A stretch of 64,000 nt of DNA from Hahella sp. KA22 (GCF_004135205.1 NZ_CP035490.1:3055501-3119500); one strand, 5' to 3'. Shown: positions 50,958 to 60,403, numbered from the stretch's first letter. Notes: generated by a model from the sequence alone, not told the origin. Numbers and translations: made by a program.

Positions 50958-51674
50958 ATGTTATTCATCGAAGGCGAATACGAAACCATAGAAGACTGGG
51001 TAGCCGATGCGGATACCGGATACTTCAAACGCACCAGGCCGGGCTCGCAACGTCAGGACGCCGCGGTGCTTTCGAAACTGCTGCGTAAACGCAAGGCGTA
51101 CAAACGCTTCCATGCGGACTGCGTCATTCCGGAAACGGATGTGGAGTACATCCTGCAGCAGGCCAGTCTGTCGCCTTCGGCCTTCAACATACAGCATTGG
51201 CGCGTGATTCGGGTGCGGCGCCAGGCGCTCAGAAACGAGATTCTGAAAGCGGCCTGGAATCAAAAGCAGATCAGCGAAGCGGCGGAGATCCTGGTGGTGT
51301 GCGCCGACAAGAAAGCCTGGGCCACTCCCGGCATGCCGTTCTGCCACAGCCGTAATCCCCAGGACCGTGCGGCGTTCGCCAACATGCTGCGTTCCATTTA
51401 CGCAAATAATCCTGCGCTGGAAAGAGATGAGGCCATGCGCTCCGCGAATCTGTTCGCCATGTCGGTGATGTTGATTGCGGAATCGCTGGACTATCAGAGC
51501 TGCCCCATGTCCGGGTTCAACTACAAACGGGTTTCCGAGCTTCTGCATCTGGATGAAGACAGAGTGGAGATCGCCATGATTCTGACCATAGGCAAAGGCG
51601 TCAGCCAGCCGGGGACAGGCAAAAGGCGCATTCCGGCGGCCCGTTTCACCCATGAGGACAAGTACCGGGATTGA
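50958..51674 (+). CDS. Nitroreductase-family FMN oxidoreductase
   Basis: 238 residues. The nitroreductase pattern is seen in RKRKAYKRFHADCVIPETDVEYILQQASLSPSAFNIQHWRVIRV (the first half of the flavin site; motif core SPSAFNIQHWR) and ANLFAMSVMLIAESLDYQSCPMSGFN. Such enzymes use NAD(P)H to reduce nitro groups, quinones or enones. As the first plus-strand gene of the cluster it may supply a reductive tailoring step or remove a reactive quinone. Confidence 0.88.
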   Translation: MLFIEGEYETIEDWVADADTGYFKRTRPGSQRQDAAVLSKLLRKRKAYKRFHADCVIPETDVEYILQQASLSPSAFNIQHWRVIRVRRQALRNEILKAAWNQKQISEAAEILVVCADKKAWATPGMPFCHSRNPQDRAAFANMLRSIYANNPALERDEAMRSANLFAMSVMLIAESLDYQSCPMSGFNYKRVSELLHLDEDRVEIAMILTIGKGVSQPGTGKRRIPAARFTHEDKYRD

Positions 51675-51762
51675 ACGGCGGGCGCAGGGACGCTTCGGCG
51701 GACTCCACTGCGACAACAATTAAAAGCACGCGAAACGAAGACTGTCTTTAGAAGGAGGCACT

Positions 51763-52743
51763 GTGGACACCATATTCATTATGGGCGCAACCGGATTCAT
51801 CGGCGAGGAAACCGCCAGAAGCCATATCGCCAAAGGCAATAAAGTACTGGGACTGGCGCGTAGTGAAGCCAGCGCCGCTAAGTTGAGATCCATCGGCGTC
51901 ACGCCCGTCATGGGCGATGTCTACCGCCCCGAAGAGTGGCTGTCAAAGCTGCCCAAGATCGATTACGCCATCAATGTGCTGGGCTTTTTCACTGACGGCA
52001 TGCCGGCGCGCTTCAGCGTCAGCCACGCGGAAAAGTGCTGCGAGAAATACACCCGCTGGATCAAAGTCACCATCGATCTGGCGCGCAGAAAAGGCATCAA
52101 AGCGGTGGTCAACGTCACCGGCACCACCATCTTCGAAGACATGGGCGTGGACTGGGTGACGGAAGAAACCCCCATTCGCTACACCCCCTCCGGTTTCAAC
52201 CGGGTCGCGACGCCCGCCACCAAGCTGTGCCAGCAGGCGATTGCCGAAGGATTGCCGTTGATCATCGCCGTGGCCCCCAGCGTGGTGTACGGCGACAAGC
52301 CCACGTCCTCTTTTGACGAAGTCTTCGTCAAGCCGCTGGAAAAAGGGCAGATGGGCGTGGTCGGTGACGGTAAGAACTACATCACCACGGGGCATGTGGA
52401 AGATGTCGGCCGCGCCATCGCCCATATCACTGACGTCAAATACGCAGGCGAATTCTTTCACATCGCCGACGACCAGCCGGTCACTCAGCGCGAATTCGTC
52501 ACGTCCATCGCCAGAGCGCTGGGCAAGACGCGGGTGATGACCATGCCGAGATGGCTGGTGGCGATCCTGGGCGGCAAGTGCGCGGTGGAGTTCATGACCT
52601 TATCCCAGCGCATCAGCAACGCCAAATTGAAGAGCACCGGCTTCACCCTGAAACACCCGCGTTTTCTCGATGAAGTCGGCGATGTGGTGCGCAGCATGAG
52701 ACGCGCCCGCGCAGGTCAAAAACTGCAGGCGTCGCCCGCCTGA
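51763..52743 (+). CDS. NAD(P)-dependent epimerase/dehydratase-type extended SDR
   Basis: 326 residues from GTG 51763 with AAGGAGG upstream. Rossmann motif GATGFIGEE near the N terminus. The canonical Tyr-x-x-x-Lys catalytic pair is not evident; FNRVATPATKLCQQAIAEGLPLIIA is the equivalent region, so the enzyme may act as an atypical reductase or dehydratase. VAPSVVYGDKPTSSF and GDGKNYITTGHVEDVGRAIAHI are family features. Possible ketone or enone reduction step. It precedes the crotonase by 28 bases. Confidence 0.8.
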   Translation: MDTIFIMGATGFIGEETARSHIAKGNKVLGLARSEASAAKLRSIGVTPVMGDVYRPEEWLSKLPKIDYAINVLGFFTDGMPARFSVSHAEKCCEKYTRWIKVTIDLARRKGIKAVVNVTGTTIFEDMGVDWVTEETPIRYTPSGFNRVATPATKLCQQAIAEGLPLIIAVAPSVVYGDKPTSSFDEVFVKPLEKGQMGVVGDGKNYITTGHVEDVGRAIAHITDVKYAGEFFHIADDQPVTQREFVTSIARALGKTRVMTMPRWLVAILGGKCAVEFMTLSQRISNAKLKSTGFTLKHPRFLDEVGDVVRSMRRARAGQKLQASPA

Positions 52744-52771
52744 TTCCCGCAACGCCAGCAAGGAGACAAAC

Positions 52772-54172
52772 ATGGATTTTCGCTTTATCAACAATCGCCT
52801 GGATGAGTCCATCGCCATTCTGGAACTGGACGATCCGTCCGCCAACACACTGACTTACGACCTGCTGCATGAACTGGAATACAAGTTCCTGGCGCTGGAG
52901 GCGGACCCGCAGGTGCAGGCGATCATCATCACGGGCAAGGGCGCGCGCTTTTTTTCCGGCGGAGTGAACATCGGCATGCTGCTGACCGCGGGCAAGAAGT
53001 TCAACTCCAACTTCATTCTGTACGCGGCGGAAGTGCTGGAGGCGATCACTCATTCCAGGAAGCTGATCGTCGCCGCCATCAACGGCAACATTACTGGCGG
53101 CGGACTGGAGTTGGCGTTGGTGGCGCACAAGCGTGTGGCGGTGGAAGGCGAGTACAACATCGGTTTCCCTGAAGTGCGCCTGGGCGTTATCCCTGGCATG
53201 GGCGGCACGCAACGTCTGACGCGTCTGGTGGGACCGCAGACCGCGCTGGAAATGATCACCCAGGGGCAGTTCATCAGTGCGGAGCGGGCGAAAGAAATCG
53301 GTCTGGTGGATGAGATTTATCCCCAGGAAGGCTTCCTCAATCGCGCCATCGCGTTCACCCGCGAGCAACTGAACGCACTGAAACCGGCTCCGACGCTCTC
53401 CGGCGAAACCGGCGCAGCGCTGGCGCAGAGCCTGAGCACGCCGTTCCCTGAAGGATTGGCGACCTTGCGCAAAGAGAACGGGCTGGCGGTGATTACGCTG
53501 ACCGAAGCCAGCGCCTCGGCGGATGCGTTCTCCACCTTGCGCGCGCTCAACGAACGGCTGCTGGAGGCCCGCATCGACGAAGACGTATACGCCTTGGCGA
53601 TCGACCTGTCTGCGGGCCTCCTGCGAGCCGACGAGCTGATAGATAACGATGACTTCGTGGTCGAGTACGGACGCAGGGTGTTCTCCCGCATCGACGGCTT
53701 CGCCCGCCTGTGCGTGCTGTATTGCGACCGCGCCATGTCGGAGCTGGAAATGGAGCTGGCGCTGGCTTGCGACTTCCGCTTCTGCGACCAGGCCGGCCTG
53801 AGTGCGGAGGTGGCGCTGCCCACCGGCGAGCTGCCGATTCTGCAGCGCTATCCCAGCCAGCTTCCCGCGGCGCTCGCCGGCAAGCAAGTGACGCTGGCGC
53901 GACTGGTTGAAACCGGCCTGTTCCGCTGCATCGACGAGGAAGAACCCCTGGCCTGGGTGGCGCGTTACATGACCCGGTTTCTGCCTCCCAACGGCGCCAG
54001 CACCGCCATCGGCTACGCCAAGCTGGCCATCAGCAAAGGCTATGCGGAGAGCATTCCCTCAGCGCTGCTGCTGGAGCGCCACCTGCAGGAGCAACTATTC
54101 ATCGGCGCGGACAGTCAGGAAGGCATGAGCGCGTACATCGAAAAACGCACACCCAACTTTAAAGGGGCATAG
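52772..54172 (+). CDS. Tandem crotonase-domain protein, BoxC-like
   Basis: 466 residues. First crotonase domain (~1-260) is complete, with the oxyanion hole at GARFFSGGVNIGML and NGNITGGGLELALVAHKRV, and both catalytic Glu positions (GGGLEL and FPEVRLGVIPGMGG). A second crotonase-like domain follows (~290-460; MSELEMELALACDFRFCD, LPTGELPIL), with looser motifs. Tandem crotonases of this kind include BoxC, the ring-opening dihydrodiol-lyase of aerobic benzoyl-CoA metabolism, but BoxC is longer (~550). The neighbouring BoxB-like oxygenase strengthens the parallel. Here it may open or rearrange an epoxidised aromatic CoA. AAGGAGA precedes the ATG. Confidence 0.8.
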   Translation: MDFRFINNRLDESIAILELDDPSANTLTYDLLHELEYKFLALEADPQVQAIIITGKGARFFSGGVNIGMLLTAGKKFNSNFILYAAEVLEAITHSRKLIVAAINGNITGGGLELALVAHKRVAVEGEYNIGFPEVRLGVIPGMGGTQRLTRLVGPQTALEMITQGQFISAERAKEIGLVDEIYPQEGFLNRAIAFTREQLNALKPAPTLSGETGAALAQSLSTPFPEGLATLRKENGLAVITLTEASASADAFSTLRALNERLLEARIDEDVYALAIDLSAGLLRADELIDNDDFVVEYGRRVFSRIDGFARLCVLYCDRAMSELEMELALACDFRFCDQAGLSAEVALPTGELPILQRYPSQLPAALAGKQVTLARLVETGLFRCIDEEEPLAWVARYMTRFLPPNGASTAIGYAKLAISKGYAESIPSALLLERHLQEQLFIGADSQEGMSAYIEKRTPNFKGA

Positions 54173-54176
54173 GAAA

Positions 54177-55364
54177 ATGGCCGCCATTAACGAATACACC
54201 ATTGACAAGAAGTATCACGACGCGTTGATCGAATGGCAGCGCAAGAACTTCCCGGACATCGGTCTGCTGGAGAAGTATTGGGATGTCTACTTCCCGAATG
54301 ATCCGGCCTGGCGTTTGACCGCCAAACTCTCCGAAGTGAAAGTGGATGTCATCAATCAGGGCAAGTATCAGGGCGTGAAGAAATACGCCACCGCCCGCGA
54401 GATGAAAGGCTCCATGCTGTATCAGGCGCTGCGCATCATCAAGGCCCAGTGCAGCACTGAACTGGGCTCTATCCAGCAGCATATGGACACGGTGAACACC
54501 TGCTACACGGATAAGGCGAAGTTCAGCGTGTTGCGCATCATGGCGGAAGAATTTCGTCACGCCTATCAGATGTTCTGGGTGTTGTCTCACGACCCCAGCT
54601 GGTCCACCACCGGGTCCAGCCGTATTGCGGAAAACACCCTGGACGAGCTGCTGTCCATGAACACCGGCTCCCACGTGTTGGACGCCTTCAACATTCCGTT
54701 CACGGACTCGCTGGATAACGTCACTTTCGCCTGCTTTATCGACCGGGTGGGGCGCTTCCAGCTCACCATGCAGGAAGAGTTCGCCTACGCGCCCATGGCC
54801 GCCAGCATGCGTCCCATGCTGAAAGAAGAAGCCTTCCACCTGAAAACAGGTTGGGAAGTGCTGAAGGAAATCTGCGAAATGGCGGCGGTGGGCGAAGGTC
54901 CCTGGACCCTGGCTGACATCCAGAAAAAGATCAATCTCTGGTATCCCCGCGCGCTGGAGATGTTCGGCAGCGAGGAGGGCGGCGAGTCCAATCTCGAATT
55001 CAGTTTCAAAACCATGTCCAACAAAGAGGCGATTGGCGGCTACATCAAAGAGATCGAGTGGCTGCTCAACTCTCTCAACGCGGCCATCCTGCAGCGTCGA
55101 CACCCTGAACTGAGCAAGGAGCAGGTGCGTCTGATGGCGAAAGAAACCGCGATTCTGAGGCTGCCTTCCACTCGCTTCCTGCGCTTCCGCAGCGGCGAGG
55201 CGATACATGAATCCACTTTCGATGTGGATGGCAATCGCATCAGCCCCTTTGAATACATCAATTACCTGACCCGTGTGCTACCGGAGAAACTGTGTAGCAC
55301 GGAGTACTTCAGAAGCTACACGGACAGGATTCGTCAGGCGCTGCCGACCATGACGGCGGCGTAG
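54177..55364 (+). CDS. Diiron oxygenase of the BoxB/PaaA type
   Basis: 395 residues. Two ferritin-like ExxH motifs are visible: EEFRH (E125, H128) and EEAFH (E218, H221). Further acidic residues at E95 and E200/E201 complete a likely diiron site. The surrounding sequence parallels BoxB (ID-R-G-FQL with a following acidic residue, and MLxEEAxHL), the benzoyl-CoA 2,3-epoxidase. PaaA works in a similar way on phenylacetyl-CoA. It would insert one oxygen into an aromatic acyl-CoA to give an epoxide. No BoxA-type reductase lies nearby, so electrons must come from elsewhere. It starts 4 bases after the crotonase stop. Confidence 0.82.
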   Translation: MAAINEYTIDKKYHDALIEWQRKNFPDIGLLEKYWDVYFPNDPAWRLTAKLSEVKVDVINQGKYQGVKKYATAREMKGSMLYQALRIIKAQCSTELGSIQQHMDTVNTCYTDKAKFSVLRIMAEEFRHAYQMFWVLSHDPSWSTTGSSRIAENTLDELLSMNTGSHVLDAFNIPFTDSLDNVTFACFIDRVGRFQLTMQEEFAYAPMAASMRPMLKEEAFHLKTGWEVLKEICEMAAVGEGPWTLADIQKKINLWYPRALEMFGSEEGGESNLEFSFKTMSNKEAIGGYIKEIEWLLNSLNAAILQRRHPELSKEQVRLMAKETAILRLPSTRFLRFRSGEAIHESTFDVDGNRISPFEYINYLTRVLPEKLCSTEYFRSYTDRIRQALPTMTAA

Positions 55365-55401
55365 ACGAGGACACTGGATAGAAACGGTCACATTAATACG
55401 G

Positions 55402-56934
55402 ATGGATAAAGTTATGTACGACGTTGCAATCATCGGATCAGGATTCGGAGGCGCCGCAAGCGCCATCATGCTGGCGAAACTGGGCCACACTGTGGCGCTG
55501 ATTGAAAAGGGCAAGCACCCGCGTTTCGCTTTGGGCGAATCGACTACGCCCATTATGAGCAAGACGATTCGGCACCTGGGTCAGAAATACGACATTCCCG
55601 AGTTCGTCAATCTGGCCAGTTACGACACCATCATGAACGCGCACATGCCGATCACCTGCGGACCCAAAGAGTTGTTCCACTACTTCTGGCATGAACCTGG
55701 ACTGTCCTCCGCCAAACTGAGCAATGGCGCCGTGCCCGAAATCATCGTGCAGACGCCGGAAGTGGACACCCAGTTGTACCGTGCGGAGAGCGACAAATAT
55801 CTGGTGGACGTGGCGATCAGCTACGGCGCGGATTATTTCGAGGAAACCACCGTTGAAGACATTGAATTCAATGACGACGGCGCGGTGATCAAGTGCTCCC
55901 GTCCAGACGGTAGCGCCAGCGAAATCAAGACCCGATTCATCATCGACGGCACCGGCCATCGTTCGCTGATTTCCCAGCGTTACGACCTGATTGTGCCGCA
56001 GGAAGAGCTGGATACCCCGCTGAAAAGTCGCAGCATTTTCACTCACTTCAAGGATATCGGCGATTTTGAAAGCAGTCTGGAATGCGACGAGGCCTTTATC
56101 GGACGCACCCCGGTTCCGCGTATTCGCGGCACCCAGCACCACTGCTTCGACGGCGGCTGGATCTGGTTCATCCCGTTCGACAACGGCGTCACCAGCGTGG
56201 GACTGAACCTGGATATCGACACCTATCCAATCAATGACAAAACCGGGGAAGAAGAATTCTGGGAGATCATCGGACGTTATCCGATTGTCGAAAAGATGTT
56301 GAAGGGACGCGAAACCTTGATGCCGTTTATCAAGACCAAACGCATTCAGTTTCGCACAAAACAAGCGGTCGGCGATCGTTGGGCCATGTTGCCGGGTTCG
56401 GCGGTAGGAGGTGATGGTTGGTTTAGCACCGGACTCGGCTTTACCTTACTTTGCGCACATCGCATCGTAGACATGCTGCATACCAAGATGCTCAAGGACG
56501 ACGACTTTTCCCGTCAATATCTGGAGAACTACGAAACCGCGCTGTTCAAGGAGTGGAAGTACGTCTGCCGCATGGTGGACGGCATCTACAAGAGCATGCG
56601 CCACTTCGAGGTGTTCAAGTACTACTGCTTCTTCTGCTTCATGGGCGCAGAGAGCTTCGTGCACCGCGGCGGCATCAAACGTCCGCACGATCTCAACTAC
56701 CTGCTGCTCAACGTCGGCGACGACAACTTTGTCGCCAAGTTCGAAGAGTTCTACACCATGGTGAAAGACCTGCACGAACGCGATGAAGTGACCCAGGAAC
56801 AGCTCGACTACCTGCGCGATTTCGTGCGCTTCGAAATGAAAGACTACAACTACCGGGATTACGGCAACCCCATATACGGCGGCGTGCACCGCCGGTTGGA
56901 CAAGTCATCCAGATTTTTCGCGGAACTGGCCTGA
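55402..56934 (+). CDS. FAD-dependent oxidoreductase of the flavin-halogenase family
   Basis: 510 residues. N-terminal FAD site IIGSGFGGAASAI. The GEST motif (ALGESTTPIMS, residues ~44-53) and the diagnostic halogenase WxWxIP motif (W253, W255, I257, P258) are both present, as in tryptophan- and phenol/pyrrole-type flavin halogenases. The second FAD element is IIDGTGHRSLI. Whether it halogenates a free ring or carrier-bound aromatic, or acts as an ordinary hydroxylase, cannot be told from sequence. The catalytic Lys expected in halogenases is not securely aligned. It reads in series with the BoxB-like gene. Confidence 0.82.
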   Translation: MDKVMYDVAIIGSGFGGAASAIMLAKLGHTVALIEKGKHPRFALGESTTPIMSKTIRHLGQKYDIPEFVNLASYDTIMNAHMPITCGPKELFHYFWHEPGLSSAKLSNGAVPEIIVQTPEVDTQLYRAESDKYLVDVAISYGADYFEETTVEDIEFNDDGAVIKCSRPDGSASEIKTRFIIDGTGHRSLISQRYDLIVPQEELDTPLKSRSIFTHFKDIGDFESSLECDEAFIGRTPVPRIRGTQHHCFDGGWIWFIPFDNGVTSVGLNLDIDTYPINDKTGEEEFWEIIGRYPIVEKMLKGRETLMPFIKTKRIQFRTKQAVGDRWAMLPGSAVGGDGWFSTGLGFTLLCAHRIVDMLHTKMLKDDDFSRQYLENYETALFKEWKYVCRMVDGIYKSMRHFEVFKYYCFFCFMGAESFVHRGGIKRPHDLNYLLLNVGDDNFVAKFEEFYTMVKDLHERDEVTQEQLDYLRDFVRFEMKDYNYRDYGNPIYGGVHRRLDKSSRFFAELA

Positions 56935-56965
56935 TCAACTGAGAAACGACCACGGAGAGGACAAC

Positions 56966-59900
56966 ATGGTTGCGAGTAATCTTGATCCTATAAGCGTTGA
57001 TGTCGTCGTAGTGGGCGGAGGCATCGCGGGGTGCTGGACGGCGCTGAAGCTGTTGCGCAAGGGCATCCCCACCGCCATCGCCTTCTACAGTGATAGCGAT
57101 CGGGGCGGCAAGCTGGGCGCTTCCGCCTTGTCAGTGGGCGCCATCAACACCTCTCCGTTGACGCGGGGGGATTATCTGGAATGGTTGACTGACCTGGGGC
57201 GCGGACAAGAGCACTCCGACGTCGGCGCCATCACCAGAAATCACCTGGCGTCGGAACTGGACGCGCTGCTGGAGTTCGACGCGCTCAAGAACATCCAACT
57301 GGGTGTGGCGCTGAAATCCGGTTCCGGTCGTCATCTGTTGGCGCGGCTGCTGCAGGAAATCCGTTATCTGGGCGGCGTCGTTTTAGACAACGCCTGGGTG
57401 ACCCGCATCGTCGCCGACGCCAAGCGCTGTCATGGCGTGCAGTATCAAAGCGGCGATCAGATCGGCGCGGTGTACGCTGGCGCGGTGGTGCTTGCTTCTG
57501 GCGGCTACTCAGGCCTGTTCCATGGTTCGGTGAAAACCGGCACTTACGGGTCCGTGCACGGTCGTCATCTCGCCGCCGGCGGCTGGTTGAGCAATCTGGA
57601 ATTCGTATTCAAACATGGGTACGGGCAACCAGATCTGGGCACTCTGACGCCGACGGAAGAACTGCCCGGCGCGGAAATCTATGACGAAAACGGCGAACAC
57701 GTAGACTGGCTGGAGCAGGAGCTGTTCTACGGACGCGGCACCAGCAACCACTTCCAGGCGTTCATGACCTGGCGTAAAGGCGGCGACCTTAAATACTACG
57801 TGGACTTCCGCTATCGCGAACTGCACCGCAGCGTCAAACGCATCGCGATAGTCGGTTCCGACGATATCGAAGACATCTGCGCGGACAAAGAAGCATTGAT
57901 CGCCGGTCTGGTGGAGCGCTGCCCGGAAGCCAATCAAGAAGCTTTGAGAGAGATTCTTGCAGCGGTGAACCAGCACGAACGGGAATACAACTTTGAGACG
58001 TTCAGCGAGATCAAGGCGCTGGTCGCGGACGCCTATCCGGTGGATCGCAGCCGTATCCGTCAGATCTCCTATTTCTCCATGGGCGGCGTGGCTCACCACA
58101 AATTCAAAACCAACCTGAAGAACGTATTCGTGTGCGGCGAAGCCATGCACGATTACGGCGCTCATCGGGTGGGAGGGTTGCCGTGGGCGCTGTATCTCTG
58201 CGCCGCCAAAGTGATTTCAGAAAAGATCGATTTGCTCAAGCGGCAGGGACATTTGCTGTCCACGCCGTTCGAGCTGGATGACAAAGCGTCCGCCTATGAC
58301 AAGAAGTTGGTGGCGGAGTTGCAGCAGGGATTGCAGCGCTATCAGGAAAGCGGCGTGGATGTTGAAGGCGCGGCAGCCTTCGCCGACTGGATTCGGGATC
58401 AACGACGCACGCTGACGGCGCAACACCGGGAACTGGATGACGTGGTGGCCTATCTGCTGGTGGGCGAGGCCATTATGCGCTCCTCCCTGGCCCGGCAGGA
58501 AAGCCGCGGCTGTTTCTTCCGGGACGATTTCGGGGATGAAAATCCCGCCCTGAGCTCACAACGGACGCTGACCCGCTATGACTCAGAATCCGATGAAGTA
58601 CACGCGGAGCTGATCAGCGCCGAACAACTCTCCGCAATGATAGACAGAGGGCGATTAGCGATGGACGACAAATCTTTGATAAGCAGCGCGGCCACAAAAA
58701 ACGCGGCTTACTTTCTGTTGAAAAAGCATGTTGAAACCGGACTTGGCGGCAAAGCGGCGGTGGAGACGCTGGACGTTTCATACACTTACGACGAACTGTG
58801 GAGCCTGACCAGTCGATACGCCGGTTTCCTGAAAGCCAGCCGTATCGACGAGGGCGACCGCGTGGCGCTGCTGCTGAACGATCGTCCCGAATATCTGGCG
58901 ATGTTCCTGGCGACGCAGCAAATCGGCGCTATTGCGATCCCGCTCAATACCTTCTCGAAAGAGCAGGAATTGACCCATTATCTGGAGGATTCCGGGGCCA
59001 AGCTGCTGATCACCGAGGCGGAACTGGTGGCTCGTTACTCCGTAGAGCAGATCAACGAGCAGACTCATGTGGAAGTGGTCAGCTATGAAGATATTCCTAC
59101 CGCGCGCATGGAGCCGGTGGAGGATATCCTGCCGGTGAGCGATGAAACCATCGGCTTCATTCTCTACACCTCCGGCAGCACCGGCAAACCCAAAGGCGCG
59201 ATTCATCGCCAGGTGAGCATGGGCTTCAGCGCGGAGAACTTTGCGCGCAAAACCCTGAAGATCAACGACCGCGACCGTATTTTCTCTTCCTCCAAGTTGT
59301 TCTTCGCCTATGGACTGGGGAACTCGCTGTACTTCCCATTGTACTTCGGCGCCACCGCGCTGTTGTGCAGCACCAAGGCGGCGCCGGAAGTAATTCGCGA
59401 TATTTTGGGACAACTCAAGCCGACGGTGTTCTTTGCTGTGCCGGCGGTGTATCGGGGCATCCTGGAGGGCGGTGGCGCAACGGAAGACAATTTCCGCTCC
59501 GTACGCTTGTGCGTCAGCGCCGGCGAAGCGCTGCCGATCAAGCTGGCGCAACAGTGGTGCGCCGCCACCGGTGTGGAAGTGCTGGATGGCATCGGCAGCA
59601 CTGAGGCGTTGCATATCTTCTGCGTTTCCAACCATTCCTCCGCCAAGGAGAGCTATTACGGCCGCGCCGTGCCTGGCTATGAACTGTGCGTGTGCGATGA
59701 GAACGGCAAAGTCCTGACGGAAAACGCCATCGGCGAGCTGCGGGTGAAAGGGCCCACCCTGGCGCAGGGCTATTGGAACAATCCGGCCAAAACGGCGGAA
59801 ACCTTCTACGACGGATCGCTGTTGACCGGCGACCGCTACTTCGCCAACGACAAAGGCGAATATGTGTTTGTCGGCAGACATGGCGACACCTACAAATCGT

Positions 59901-60265
59901 CCGGCCTGTGGGTCTCCACTCTGGAGATCGAAGCAGTGCTCGGCGAGCTGGCGGCGGTGGCGGAGTCTTCCGTGGTGGTGTTTCAGGGCAACGACGGGCT
60001 GTTGAAATCCAAAGCCTATGTGGTGGCCCGGGAAGCGGAAAGCTTCGAGGACAAACAGCGGGTGGAGACGGATACGCACCGCTTCCTGCGTGAACGTCTG
60101 CCCAAATACAAAACCCCTCATTGCGTGGAGGCGCTGGACGAACTGCCCCGCACCGCCACCGGCAAAATCGCCAAGGCGATCCTGCGGGATATGGCTCAGG
60201 AAGTCATCTGGGCCAGACCTGTGAGAGAAAGCGCTCCAGAACGGGAGCTGAACATGGCGCAGTAG
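56966..60265 (+). CDS. Fused FAD dehydrogenase (aspartate-oxidase-like) and benzoate-CoA-ligase-like protein
   Basis: 1099 residues. N-terminal half (~1-560) is a fumarate-reductase/L-aspartate-oxidase-type flavoprotein: VVVVGGGIAGCWTALKL, SGGYSGLFHG, FSMGGVAHHKFKTNLKNVFVCGEAMHDYGAHRVGGL (the core GEAMHDYGAHRVGG). The C-terminal half (~590-1099) is an ANL-superfamily acyl-CoA ligase of the benzoate-CoA-ligase group: ATP loop LYTSGSTGKPKGA (~733), IGSTEALHIF and the hinge/Lys region TGKIAKAIL near the end. An internal ATG at 58661 with a modest GAGGG site marks the likely ancestral ligase start. The fusion is not one I know. It would couple ring activation by CoA with an oxidation step. Starts after CGGAGAGGA. 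Confidence 0.85.
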   Translation: MVASNLDPISVDVVVVGGGIAGCWTALKLLRKGIPTAIAFYSDSDRGGKLGASALSVGAINTSPLTRGDYLEWLTDLGRGQEHSDVGAITRNHLASELDALLEFDALKNIQLGVALKSGSGRHLLARLLQEIRYLGGVVLDNAWVTRIVADAKRCHGVQYQSGDQIGAVYAGAVVLASGGYSGLFHGSVKTGTYGSVHGRHLAAGGWLSNLEFVFKHGYGQPDLGTLTPTEELPGAEIYDENGEHVDWLEQELFYGRGTSNHFQAFMTWRKGGDLKYYVDFRYRELHRSVKRIAIVGSDDIEDICADKEALIAGLVERCPEANQEALREILAAVNQHEREYNFETFSEIKALVADAYPVDRSRIRQISYFSMGGVAHHKFKTNLKNVFVCGEAMHDYGAHRVGGLPWALYLCAAKVISEKIDLLKRQGHLLSTPFELDDKASAYDKKLVAELQQGLQRYQESGVDVEGAAAFADWIRDQRRTLTAQHRELDDVVAYLLVGEAIMRSSLARQESRGCFFRDDFGDENPALSSQRTLTRYDSESDEVHAELISAEQLSAMIDRGRLAMDDKSLISSAATKNAAYFLLKKHVETGLGGKAAVETLDVSYTYDELWSLTSRYAGFLKASRIDEGDRVALLLNDRPEYLAMFLATQQIGAIAIPLNTFSKEQELTHYLEDSGAKLLITEAELVARYSVEQINEQTHVEVVSYEDIPTARMEPVEDILPVSDETIGFILYTSGSTGKPKGAIHRQVSMGFSAENFARKTLKINDRDRIFSSSKLFFAYGLGNSLYFPLYFGATALLCSTKAAPEVIRDILGQLKPTVFFAVPAVYRGILEGGGATEDNFRSVRLCVSAGEALPIKLAQQWCAATGVEVLDGIGSTEALHIFCVSNHSSAKESYYGRAVPGYELCVCDENGKVLTENAIGELRVKGPTLAQGYWNNPAKTAETFYDGSLLTGDRYFANDKGEYVFVGRHGDTYKSSGLWVSTLEIEAVLGELAAVAESSVVVFQGNDGLLKSKAYVVAREAESFEDKQRVETDTHRFLRERLPKYKTPHCVEALDELPRTATGKIAKAILRDMAQEVIWARPVRESAPERELNMAQ

Positions 60266-60324
60266 CGCCGCACTCTAAACGCCGGCGTTGGGATGGGCCC
60301 GGCGCGGCGGACTAATAAAAAAAC

Positions 60325-60372
60325 TTCCCCCAAAGAAACTGATTCCGCCTGCGGGCGGAGGAGGTGGGGGGC
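60325..60372. other. GC-rich hairpin between ligase and methyltransferase genes
   Basis: An outer CCCCC/GGGGG pair encloses TCCGCC tgcg GGCGGA. Found in the 138-base gap before the methyltransferase. On the minus strand it would be followed by a run of T. No minus-strand gene ends here. Could modulate downstream translation. Confidence 0.35.
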
Positions 60373-60403
60373 TCTAAACAATACTCTTACGGAGAGAAGT
60401 AGA

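Noticed and set aside
58778-60121. Antisense frame of 447 codons in the ligase half of the fusion
   Set aside because: No motif; shadow frame.
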